A stretch of 11,668 nt of DNA from a bacterium (GCA_024278345.1 JAJRTK010000297.1:1-11668); one strand, 5' to 3'; shown: positions 1 through 5,696, numbered from the stretch's first letter. Notes: generated from the letters alone by a model not told the origin. Translations and numbers: made by a program.

Positions 1-98
1 AGAAGAAGGCTGGCGGCGTCGAAGTCATTTCGGGCAGCCCCGAGGAAGCGGCCAAGGGCCTTGTAGAAAAGCTCGTCAAGGAAGCCAAGGTCCTGTAA
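1..98 (+). CDS. etfB: Electron transfer flavoprotein beta subunit, C-terminal end (partial)
   Basis: The window opens inside this gene, in the frame starting at base 3; 31 codons and a TAA stop are visible. The visible tail ends in a lysine- and glutamate-rich amphipathic helix (LVEKLVKEAKVL), which resembles the usual C-terminal tail of EtfB. EtfB binds AMP and docks with EtfA to form the cytoplasmic heterodimer that carries electrons from acyl-CoA and other dehydrogenases to the quinone pool. The assignment rests on this tail and on the complete etfA downstream, because the two genes are normally adjacent in the order B-A. The nucleotide-binding part lies outside the window, so it could not be checked. 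Confidence 0.8.
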   Translation, partial: KKAGGVEVISGSPEEAAKGLVEKLVKEAKVL

Positions 99-110
99 TT
101 GAGCTGCCAT

Positions 111-180
111 GCGGTCCGCGGCGTGGACCGCGGACGTTGCGAACGACGTGTAGAGCCGGCGCGGAGAAGATCTGGCCGGC
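111..180 (+). other. Two potential hairpins between etfB and etfA
   Basis: The 113-bp gap between the etfB stop and the etfA start can fold into two GC-rich hairpins. One has a perfect 7-bp stem, GCGGTCC (111-117) with GGACCGC (125-131). The other pairs GCCGGC at 155-160 with GCCGGC at 175-180. Neither is followed by a run of T, so they do not look like intrinsic terminators. They could act in mRNA processing or stability between the two cistrons, but nothing here proves a function, and GC-rich DNA yields such stems by chance. Confidence 0.35.
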
Positions 181-211
181 GCCATAGACACGCTAGAATT
201 GGAGCGAACAA

Positions 212-1192
212 GTGAGCGACAAGATACTGGTCGTTGTGGAACACCAAAATGGGCAAGTGGGCCGAATGACGTGGGAGAACGTCGCCCTTGCCCAAAAGCT
301 TGGGGCAGCCCTGGGAATCGGCGCCGGGGCGCTGGTTTTGGGAAGCGGAGCAGAGGCTGTAGCCCGGGAACTCGCCACGAAGAAGCTCGCCGAGGTATTG
401 CTCGTGGAGAACTCCCACTTGGCCACGATGACTCCCGAGGGTTTCATCAAGGCGATTTCTCAGGTCGTGGAGCAGGAGAGCCCGCGATTCCTGGTCTTTG
501 GCCAGAATTCCATGGGCCTCGATCTCGCTGCCCGCCTTGCGGCGAGGCTGGACCGTGCCTGCGCTACGGATGTCAATGGCTACCGGGTGGAGGATGGCAA
601 GGTCATCTTCACCAAGGGCGTCTACTATGGGAAGCTGTTGTCGGATTTGGAGTGTCAAGGGGATGCGCCTCACGTGATTTCCACGGCTCAAGGGGCCTTT
701 GTGGCCGATGATGCCGAGGCTGGTGAGGCGCCCATCCGCCAGCTGAACGTGACGCTTGCCGAAGAGGACATTCGCCGGAAGGTGCTGGGCCTCATTTCTC
801 AGATGAAAGGCGGCGTCGATCTCACGGTGGCGGAAGTCATTGTTGCCGGTGGCCGGGGCCTTCAGAAGCAGGACAATTTTGGGATGATCGAGGATTTGGC
901 CGCTGCCCTCGGGGCGGAGATTGGTGCTTCCCGTCCCGTGGTTGATGCCGGTTGGCTGTCGCGGGAGAGGCAGGTGGGATCGTCGGGACAGGTGGTGAGT
1001 CCCAAGCTATATATCGCCGTGGGGATTTCCGGGGCGATGCAGCACCTTGTGGGCATGAAGGGCTCCAAGGTCATCGTGGCCATCAACAAGGATCCCAACG
1101 CGCCGATTTTCGACGTGGCCCACTACGGCATCGTCGATGATTTGTTCAAGGTGGTTCCGGCGCTGACGGAGGCGATCAAGGCCCGGGGTTGA
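212..1192 (+). CDS. etfA: Electron transfer flavoprotein alpha subunit
   Basis: Complete 326-aa protein, normal length for EtfA. Residues about 4-185 form the ETF alpha/beta-type N-terminal domain. Residues about 205-322 are the FAD-binding domain, with VAGGRGL (211-217), GASRPVVDAGW (238-248), QVGSSGQVV (254-262), the ETF-alpha signature region LYIAVGISGAMQH (266-278) followed by VAIN (289-292), and NKDPNAPIF (292-300). A Met replaces the usual Ile/Val in SGAMQH, a mild change. EtfA holds the redox FAD and with EtfB passes electrons from dehydrogenases to ETF:quinone oxidoreductase or a similar acceptor. The start is GTG at 212, chosen because GGAG lies 7 bases upstream (201-204) and the protein begins at the expected first strand (DKILVVVEH). 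The last 20 codons are copied at 2168-2230, which makes this gene the source or left edge of a direct repeat. Confidence 0.96.
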   Translation: MSDKILVVVEHQNGQVGRMTWENVALAQKLGAALGIGAGALVLGSGAEAVARELATKKLAEVLLVENSHLATMTPEGFIKAISQVVEQESPRFLVFGQNSMGLDLAARLAARLDRACATDVNGYRVEDGKVIFTKGVYYGKLLSDLECQGDAPHVISTAQGAFVADDAEAGEAPIRQLNVTLAEEDIRRKVLGLISQMKGGVDLTVAEVIVAGGRGLQKQDNFGMIEDLAAALGAEIGASRPVVDAGWLSRERQVGSSGQVVSPKLYIAVGISGAMQHLVGMKGSKVIVAINKDPNAPIFDVAHYGIVDDLFKVVPALTEAIKARG

Positions 1193-1265
1193 TAGGCCCG
1201 TGGCGACCGGGAAGGAGCCGGGGTAAAGCGTCAGGCCGGATCTTGACAGACACCAAAATCGGTGG
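1128..1265 (+). repeat. 138-bp direct repeat, left copy (etfA tail plus downstream spacer)
   Basis: This segment aligns without gaps to 2166-2303. The first 58 bp, which include almost all of the last 20 etfA codons, are identical. The remaining 80 bp (end of etfA and intergenic DNA) carry 14 differences, giving about 90% identity overall. The pair brackets a segment of about 900 bp (1266-2165) that holds one lower-GC gene. A weaker match may continue past the edge with a 7-bp length difference (GTTGTGAAC at 1286-1294, GTTGTGAGC at 2317-2325). No inverted terminal repeats of an insertion sequence and no integrase are seen. Confidence 0.9.
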
Positions 1266-1271
1266 CAGAAT
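1243..1271 (+). promoter_or_regulatory. Possible sigma70 promoter in left repeat copy
   Basis: TTGACA (1243-1248) is followed by a 17-bp spacer and CAGAAT (1266-1271, 4 of 6 matches to TATAAT). The -35 box and spacer lie inside the direct repeat and the -10 lies just outside it, so this looks like a copy of the tRNA-Gly promoter with a new -10. It could transcribe the secreted-protein gene at 1465. The leader would be nearly 190 nt long and would include the palindromic element at 1364-1451. Confidence 0.5.
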
Positions 1272-1363
1272 TCGCCTGCGCCGCGGTTGTGAACATCAGT
1301 TCGTTTCTGAAGAAAGGTGGGGATCCGTCAAACCGGGTTTGCAACTTCAGCGTGACACCAGGA

Positions 1364-1451
1364 AGCCGGGACGGCGCTGCACAGGCATGATGCCTGTGCA
1401 GACGGCGCGGGGAATTGTAAAGCAGAAACACGACGATTTGATGGATCCCGA
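1364..1451 (+). repeat. Dispersed palindromic element, copy A
   Basis: This element contains a perfect 25-bp palindrome at 1377-1401 (12-bp arms CTGCACAGGCAT and ATGCCTGTGCAG around one base) and a downstream 39-bp block at 1413-1451. The same organisation occurs in opposite orientation at 5283-5375. The 39-bp blocks match at 35 positions. The palindromes differ by a paired change: the A1383-T1395 pair is C-G in the other copy. It resembles the short interspersed palindromes scattered between genes in many PVC and Acidobacteria genomes, which can be mistranslated as small ORFs. The downstream gene starts 13 bp after the element. Confidence 0.8.
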
Positions 1452-1464
1452 AAGGTGTCATGTT

Positions 1465-2067
1465 ATGTTGACCTTCAGAAAGCCGATACCTACCACGTTG
1501 TTTTGGGTGGCCTTGGTCCTTCCGGCTTCGGCTTTTGCTCAGAACCGTGAGCAGGCTCGGTCGCAAGAACAAAAATCCTTTCAGTTACAGTCCGTTGCCG
1601 AACGTTACGCTGATGTCGCTATCCGTTCCTTGGAACTGGTTCCGATGCCCAGTGCTCAAATTGATGGACAACCGGCTCCCTATCAGCTTCGTGTGACGAT
1701 AACCAATCTTACTTCTTCGGTCATCGAGCGTGTTCACTTGAAAGTCGAGGTTTGGCGTCCTGACAAAACGCTTCGAAGTTTCTTGGGGTTTTCCGTTGGA
1801 AATCAGTTGAAGCCTGCCAAAGAAACCTATATCGCGATGCTTGTGCGTGGCATTGAATTGGAAAACGGTGATGTCGTCCAGGTTGGTATATGGGATGATG
1901 TTCAGTTTGAGGCCATGCGGAGCCCTCTTTCATGTCAAATATACTGTGACCTTTGCGAGGCGCGAGCAATGAGAATATGCGGTGGCAGTGGAATTAATAG
2001 CTATAGCTGCTCGTGCGATGGTAATAACCGAAGATGCTCCTTTAGCTGTTTTCCTCCACCCCTGTGA
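1465..2067 (+). CDS. Secreted protein of unknown function with eight-cysteine tail
   Basis: 200 aa. The start is ATG 1465, with AAAGGTG at 1451-1457 at good spacing; it gives a clear signal peptide: MLTFRK, a hydrophobic core (TTLFWVALVLP), then ASAFA with likely cleavage after residue 25. The open frame continues upstream to 1189, but that part runs through the direct repeat and the palindromic element and reads as non-coding. Residues about 40-150 alternate polar and hydrophobic residues with TITNLTSS and VHLKVEVWRPDKT, suggesting a beta-sandwich exported domain. All eight cysteines lie in the last 48 residues (157, 161, 164, 172, 182, 184, 191, 195), an even number fitting disulfides; the tail ends FPPPL. 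I do not recognise the family. Base composition is lower in GC (45-48% in two counted lines) than in etfA (57% in one line). Together with the flanking direct repeats this suggests the gene was inserted between etfA and tRNA-Gly. Confidence 0.75.
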   Translation: MLTFRKPIPTTLFWVALVLPASAFAQNREQARSQEQKSFQLQSVAERYADVAIRSLELVPMPSAQIDGQPAPYQLRVTITNLTSSVIERVHLKVEVWRPDKTLRSFLGFSVGNQLKPAKETYIAMLVRGIELENGDVVQVGIWDDVQFEAMRSPLSCQIYCDLCEARAMRICGGSGINSYSCSCDGNNRRCSFSCFPPPL

Positions 2068-2079
2068 TTTCCTTGTGGC

Positions 2080-2101
2080 GCCTGGATGGTCCGGGCCTTT
2101 T
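2080..2101 (+). terminator. Weak candidate terminator after the secreted-protein gene
   Basis: GCCTGGA (2080-2086) can pair with TCCGGGC (2090-2096), including one G-U pair, around a 3-base loop. It is followed by C and four T (2098-2101). It begins 12 bp after the stop codon. The short T run makes it weak. Confidence 0.4.
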
Positions 2102-2165
2102 GGGGGAGTTCGGGGCCAAGTCTGAAATGAGCCCATCCGGGTCGGTGCCGCCTCACGGCCAGATT

Positions 2166-2230
2166 GCATCGTCGATGATTTGTTCAAGGTGGTTCCGGCG
2201 CTGACGGAGGCGATCAAGGCCCGAGCCTGA
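2166..2230 (+). pseudogene. etfA 3'-end remnant
   Basis: The frame at 2168-2230 encodes the last 20 residues of EtfA (IVDDLFKVVPALTEAIKARA) with a TGA stop; only the final residue differs from the real protein. No start codon, ribosome-binding site or upstream EtfA sequence precedes it; the bases before 2166 are unrelated. It is a non-functional duplicate piece, useful as a marker of the rearrangement. Confidence 0.85.
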
Positions 2231-2303
2231 TAGGCCGGTGGCGGTCGGGAAGGAGCCTGGGAAACGCGTCGAGACAGATCTTGACAGACGCCAAAATCGG
2301 TGG
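2166..2303 (+). repeat. 138-bp direct repeat, right copy
   Basis: Second copy of 1128-1265, same length and no gaps. It carries the tail of etfA without the rest of the gene, then spacer DNA that leads directly into the promoter and gene of tRNA-Gly. The ancestral order was probably etfA, spacer, tRNA-Gly, with the secreted-protein module now sitting between the two copies. Which copy is native cannot be told from this window alone. Confidence 0.9.
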
Positions 2304-2309
2304 TTAACT
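2281..2309 (+). promoter_or_regulatory. Promoter of tRNA-Gly
   Basis: A perfect -35 TTGACA (2281-2286) is followed by a 17-bp spacer and TTAACT (2304-2309). The -10 box is poor (3 of 6) but lies 14 bases before the tRNA, as expected. The tRNA-Phe promoter in this window has the same TTGACA and 17-bp layout. Confidence 0.65.
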
Positions 2310-2323
2310 CCTGTTCGTTGTGA

Positions 2324-2399
2324 GCGAGAATAGCTCAGCTGGTAGAGCACAACCTTGCCAAGGTTGGGGTCGCGGGTTCGAATCCCGTTTCTCGCTCCA
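2324..2399 (+). tRNA. tRNA-Gly (GCC)
   Basis: Cloverleaf: acceptor GCGAGAA pairs with TTCTCGC (2389-2395). The D arm is GCTC/GAGC, the anticodon stem CAACC/GGTTG with loop TTGCCAA (anticodon GCC), and the T arm GCGGG-TTCGAAT-CCCGT. The discriminator is T2396 and CCA is encoded at 2397-2399. The 76-nt length is normal. It is followed 12 bp later by an intrinsic terminator. It lies directly right of the etfA-tail repeat. Confidence 0.97.
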
Positions 2400-2410
2400 G
2401 TTTATCTAGG

Positions 2411-2441
2411 AAGACAGGTCCCGTGGGCCTGTCTTTTTTTT
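2411..2441 (+). terminator. Intrinsic terminator of tRNA-Gly
   Basis: AGACAGG (2412-2418) pairs with CCTGTCT (2428-2434), followed by an unbroken run of T to 2441. This is a strong rho-independent terminator for plus-strand transcription. It lies downstream of the convergent minus-strand gene that ends at 2479, but on that strand it lacks a T run in the right place. Confidence 0.9.
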
Positions 2442-2478
2442 GTCGGGGCTGTTGCGGAGGCGGAGCTCCTCCCGTTTT

Positions 2479-4767
2479 CTAGGGAGCGGGAACTTGTGGC
2501 GGGCCGCCGGTTTGCCATTTGCGCGCCAGCTCTCGGAGTTCATCGATCCGGCGGTTGGCGGCGAGGCTTTTTCTGAGATGCCCGCTGGCCTCAAGGCGGT
2601 GGATTGCCTTTTTTACAAGGGCATGGGCTTCTTCAGGAAGACCCGATATCAGGATCGGTAAGGCCAACTTGGAGAGCACGGCCACATTGAGGTCACGGTA
2701 AGGAAGGAGTCTGACGATTTCCAAGGCCGCCCGGGCCCGGGCTTTGGGCGATGGCTCGAAGGCGAGGAGCTCTTGGAAGATGTCGAGCTTTTCCCGCGGT
2801 CCGATGGTAGGACGTTGGCCCAGGCCGTGGAGGATTTCCAGGGCTAGGGATACGCGGTTTCGGCCCGCCAGCATTCGTGCGTATCGAAGTAAAACCCAGC
2901 TCGGGGGACTTGGGTTGGCCGTCAGTTTTTCGAATTCCACAAGGGCTGGAGCGACCAGTCCCGAGCCAGCCAAGAGCTCCGCGTAGATAACCTGATCTTC
3001 TAGGGAGGCATCGAGGATGAGCTGTCCGAGCAGGGCCGGGTTGATGCTGATTCTTCGAAGGGCGTGGAAGAGCCGGGGCAGGAGTGACGGCCGGATCCCC
3101 ACGGCGATTCGGAATTCCTTCGCCGCCAGATCTTGCCGGCGGAGGTCGAGCCAGTTGTGGCCCGCGGCGATCCGAATCAGGGCCGATTGGGGTTGGAGCC
3201 TTTCCGCCCAGGCGAACAAGCTGGAGGCCCGTTGAGGCCGGCCCCGGTATCGGGAGATCTCCGCCAAGCGGTAGAGAGTCCAGGCGTCAGTCGATCCCCG
3301 GGTCAGGATCTCCAGGAGCGGTCGTTCCGCCCGAAGAACGCCTCGATCCCGGGCGATCCGCGCCCAGCGGAGCTCCAGATCCGACAAGCGGTGAAGCGCT
3401 TTTTCGGGCCAGAAGGCGAGCTCGGTGGCGCCTTGGTAGCGATCAACTGCCCGGGGCCACTGGAGATGCCGTGCGAGGTCGTCCCCTGCCGCAATGTAAA
3501 GTTCCGAAGCCAGGCTTTTCACGCCGATGATGAAGAGAAGAGTCGCCACCGTCCAGGCTGCCGCCTTGGCCATGGGTCCCGGTAGCCTTGGTGCTCGGTT
3601 CTGGATAGAGAGTCCACCTCTCTGCTGGCATTGACCGGAAGCCGCCAAAAGAAGTGCCAGCCAGGGCAACAGCCGGAGTGTGGCTGTCTGCTGGGATGGC
3701 GCAACCGCCAGGCTTCCCAAGACCACCCACAGAGATGCGCGTCGTTGCACGGGCCAGATGGAGCGCAGGAAAAGTGCCATCAGCCCATACCCGATCCACC
3801 CGTGGTCCAGCAGGAAGAGCGTGGCAGGGGATAATTCCGCTGGTGGCGAGAGGCTGGAGAGGGCCTGATCGCCAAGGAAGGAAACAGAGTAGACCCCCGG
3901 CCCGAGCCACGGATGGGCCGCAAGATCTTGAAGGCCGGCGACCTGGACGCGCCACCAGCCATCGAGCTGTTGCAGAGCCCGGATGGCGGAGTCGTCCGAG
4001 AAAATACGTGGATCGAGAATCCCAAGAAGAACCAGATGCCCGGCGACAACGAGCAAAGGTGTCCACTGCCCGAGCGCCAGGACTCGTCTCCCGGGACGAT
4101 GCGCTGTTGCCCGGAGAGCCTGGGCTCCGGCCAGTAGGGCAGAGAGCATCCCCATGAGCACCAGCGAGGGCGAGAGAGTCCCATGGACGACTGGCGAAAG
4201 AAGGAGAAAAGCCCAGGCCACAAACTGGATGGCACTCCGATTCGGGCCACTCCGGAGCCAGGCGATGCTGGCCAGAAGAACCGCTGGAAACCCGTCCTGC
4301 ATCAGCCCCGCAAAGTGAATGATGGAGGCAGCCACCGATAACCCTGCCCAGAGCTCGGGGCGGGAGGCGCCCGTGATGACTTGATTTTTCGGGTATTCCG
4401 GTTTCCATGGGCCCAGGACCAGGACGGCCGCGAACAGAAGCCACGGGACCATACCGGTCCACCAGATCCGTGGCCAAGAGAGGAGGAGCCCCGACGGCAG
4501 TAGAAGAAACAGGAGGAGCGGCAAAAAGGCGCGAGGGGAAATCGAGACTTGCGAGGCCGAGGAAAAAGGGAGAAGGAGTAGGGCAAAACCCAGGAGGGCG
4601 GAAGGATAGAGAGCCACATCGGGAGCGATCAGGAGCCAGGAGACCACGGCAACTTCCCGAAGCCCCACTGGGAGTTTTCTCCGGGAGATGTTCCAGGCTT
4701 GGACCAAGCCCGGGATAGGTCGGGGAGCTGTCCCCCCGTCGGCCGCGTGAGAGGAAGTCAGGTTCAT
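2479..4767 (-). CDS. O-antigen-ligase/polymerase-like membrane protein with C-terminal TPR-like domain
   Basis: 762 aa. The N-terminal 420 residues hold about ten or more hydrophobic segments (for example 40-66, 79-97, 105-119, 199-217, 233-252, 311-338, 345-356, 363-377, 402-420). The segment WWRVQVAGLQDL...HPWLGPGVYS (271-294) matches the conserved pattern of the Wzy_C/O-antigen-ligase superfamily, an Arg followed by a P-x-G-x-G loop; a hydrophobic segment with DHGWIGYGL (321-329) follows. Residues about 425-750 are helical, Ala/Leu/Arg-rich repeats like TPRs, probably facing the periplasm. Members of this superfamily join or polymerise glycans carried on lipid; substrate and exact role (WaaL-like ligase or polymerase) cannot be read here. 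The ATG overlaps the stop of the upstream gene by 4 bp (ATGA), so the two are translationally coupled. No glycosyltransferases are adjacent, so it is an orphan outside any visible polysaccharide cluster. Confidence 0.82.
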   Translation of the reverse strand: MNLTSSHAADGGTAPRPIPGLVQAWNISRRKLPVGLREVAVVSWLLIAPDVALYPSALLGFALLLLPFSSASQVSISPRAFLPLLLFLLLPSGLLLSWPRIWWTGMVPWLLFAAVLVLGPWKPEYPKNQVITGASRPELWAGLSVAASIIHFAGLMQDGFPAVLLASIAWLRSGPNRSAIQFVAWAFLLLSPVVHGTLSPSLVLMGMLSALLAGAQALRATAHRPGRRVLALGQWTPLLVVAGHLVLLGILDPRIFSDDSAIRALQQLDGWWRVQVAGLQDLAAHPWLGPGVYSVSFLGDQALSSLSPPAELSPATLFLLDHGWIGYGLMALFLRSIWPVQRRASLWVVLGSLAVAPSQQTATLRLLPWLALLLAASGQCQQRGGLSIQNRAPRLPGPMAKAAAWTVATLLFIIGVKSLASELYIAAGDDLARHLQWPRAVDRYQGATELAFWPEKALHRLSDLELRWARIARDRGVLRAERPLLEILTRGSTDAWTLYRLAEISRYRGRPQRASSLFAWAERLQPQSALIRIAAGHNWLDLRRQDLAAKEFRIAVGIRPSLLPRLFHALRRISINPALLGQLILDASLEDQVIYAELLAGSGLVAPALVEFEKLTANPSPPSWVLLRYARMLAGRNRVSLALEILHGLGQRPTIGPREKLDIFQELLAFEPSPKARARAALEIVRLLPYRDLNVAVLSKLALPILISGLPEEAHALVKKAIHRLEASGHLRKSLAANRRIDELRELARKWQTGGPPQVPAP

Positions 4768-5249
4768 GGGTGGTGCTTTTTGCCCTCAAGGCTTGAGGCT
4801 ACCTGACTTGCGGGGGCCTCCGGGGCCAGCCACTGAGGAAGCGGCGCATGGTGGGGAAGGAGAAGCTCGGTCTCTGGAAGGGTGGCGCGGTTGAGAATTC
4901 GTTCCAGATCCTCCACGCTCACCGGTCGCGCCGCCGAATTTTTGGGCAGAAGCTCCATCTGCACCAAGATCTGGTAGGGTGAATCAGGTAGATTCCGATT
5001 CCGCATTCGGTATTGGAGTCCCAGTATGGGAACTAAAAAGCGCGCCAATTCCCTGTAAGTCACGGACGCACTATCATTCTTAGCACCTTGTGCGATCTCG
5101 GCCAACAGGCGGTTCCCCTGTTCCGCTTGCCCAAGGGCGTGGTGTCCGAAGAGTTCCAGGGTTTCCCGCGAGGTTTTCGCCTTCGGAGGATCGGCGCATC
5201 GGGGTGTAAGAACGGCGAAAAGTCCCAACAAAAGGCCAAGGCGCCCCAA
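4764..5249 (-). CDS. Small exported protein coupled to the O-antigen-ligase-like gene
   Basis: 161 aa if started at TTG 5249. That start has an upstream AAGAAAGG and begins at a short signal-like segment (MGRLGLLLGLFAVLTPRCAD). The frame is open to ATG 5489, but the extra 80 codons run through the palindromic element at 5283-5375 and are rich in Cys, Arg and Pro, so I regard them as non-coding. The mature part is polar, with a helical stretch (RETLELFGHHALGQAEQGNRL), a segment FLVPILGLQYRMRN near the middle, and a Pro-rich end. The single Cys after the hydrophobic stretch does not fit a lipobox well. I do not recognise the family. The 4-bp ATGA overlap with the next gene suggests the products are made in step and may act together at the membrane. 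Confidence 0.65.
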   Translation of the reverse strand: MGRLGLLLGLFAVLTPRCADPPKAKTSRETLELFGHHALGQAEQGNRLLAEIAQGAKNDSASVTYRELARFLVPILGLQYRMRNRNLPDSPYQILVQMELLPKNSAARPVSVEDLERILNRATLPETELLLPHHAPLPQWLAPEAPASQVASSLEGKKHHP

Positions 5250-5282
5250 GTTCCCGGCCTTTCTTCTTGGCTGGAAGAAGAA

Positions 5283-5375
5283 TCGGGACCGATCAAATTG
5301 TCGTGTTTTTGCTTTACAATTTTCTTCGCCGAAACGGTGGCACCGGCATCTTGCCGGTGTAGCGTCCTCCGGGCT
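5283..5375 (-). repeat. Dispersed palindromic element, copy B
   Basis: Inverted second copy of the element at 1364-1451. The palindrome CACCGGCA/TGCCGGTG lies at 5341-5359 around three bases. The conserved block of 39 bp lies at 5283-5321 (35 of 39 identical to 1413-1451), and the outer part resembles copy A over about 20 bp. On the minus strand it sits in the leader of the gene starting at 5249, in the same orientation relative to its gene as copy A. The change from an A-T to a C-G pair in the stem keeps the hairpin. Confidence 0.8.
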
Positions 5376-5520
5376 GCACGGAGCCGGGAAGGAGGCCCGC
5401 CCCAGCGGTGATGTTGTCAACTGGATCTGATAGGTCCCGAAGAATCTGGCCGTCGCTCTTTTGGGAATGGCGGTTTTCATGAACATCACCCCGGAATTTT
5501 ACCCGCGCCGGTTCCAACGA

Positions 5521-5559
5521 AGAAAAAAAGACGGGCAAGCCATTGACTTAAACCCGTCT
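5521..5559 (-). terminator. Intrinsic terminator of tRNA-Phe
   Basis: Read on the minus strand, AGACGGG pairs with CCCGTCT (plus-strand arms 5529-5535 and 5553-5559), followed by a run of seven T. It lies 20 bp beyond the 3' end of tRNA-Phe and separates it from the minus-strand genes further on. Confidence 0.88.
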
Positions 5560-5579
5560 GTTTTCTGGATTCCCCAGAG

Positions 5580-5652
5580 TGCCGAGACCCAGAATCGAAC
5601 TGGGGACACGAGGATTTTCAGTCCTCTGCTCTGCCGACTGAGCTATCTCGGC
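5580..5652 (-). tRNA. tRNA-Phe (GAA)
   Basis: Minus-strand cloverleaf: acceptor GCCGAGA pairs with TCTCGGC, discriminator A. The D arm is GCTC/GAGC, the anticodon stem GAGGA/TCCTC with loop CTGAAAA (anticodon GAA), and the T loop TTCGATT. The CCA end is not encoded (CTC follows), so it must be added by the CCA-adding enzyme, unlike tRNA-Gly in this window, which encodes CCA. Promoter and terminator are both visible, so it is a single-gene unit. Confidence 0.97.
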
Positions 5653-5667
5653 ACTTGAATGGGCTAT

Positions 5668-5696
5668 CTGATACCAGCCACGACGGGGCTTGTCAA
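5668..5696 (-). promoter_or_regulatory. Promoter of tRNA-Phe
   Basis: On the minus strand, a perfect TTGACA (5696-5691), a 17-bp spacer and TATCAG (5673-5668, 4 of 6). Transcription would start about 9 bases before the tRNA. This is a convincing housekeeping promoter. Confidence 0.82.

Noticed and set aside
194-199. TAGAAT as a -10 box for etfA
   Set aside because: No -35 at a suitable distance (TCTGGC), and it overlaps the ribosome-binding site, so a transcript would lack a usable leader.
1309-1350. Possible decayed copy of the tRNA-Gly 3' half in the cassette
   Set aside because: AAGGTGGGGATCCG resembles part of the tRNA variable region, but no acceptor, D-arm or anticodon sequence is present, so the match is too short.
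1189-1464. N-terminal extension of the secreted-protein frame back to the end of etfA
   Set aside because: It runs through the direct repeat and the palindromic element. The ATG at 1465 has a ribosome-binding site and yields a clean signal peptide.
1266-2165. Insertion sequence or integron cassette
   Set aside because: No transposase or integrase, no terminal inverted repeats at the edges, and no attC-like site; the flanking repeats are host gene sequence.
2443-2478. Terminator for the ligase-like gene on the minus strand
   Set aside because: A GGAGG/CCTCC stem exists just past the stop, but it is only 5 bp and no T run follows on that strand.
3443-4789. Long minus-strand frame overlapping the ligase-like gene
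   Set aside because: It is an out-of-frame shadow rich in Ser, Pro, Gly and Arg. The other frame gives membrane segments and family motifs.
5250-5489. N-terminal extension of the small exported protein to ATG 5489
   Set aside because: The added codons cross palindromic element copy B and have a non-protein-like composition rich in Cys, Arg and Pro. A signal-like segment begins at TTG 5249.
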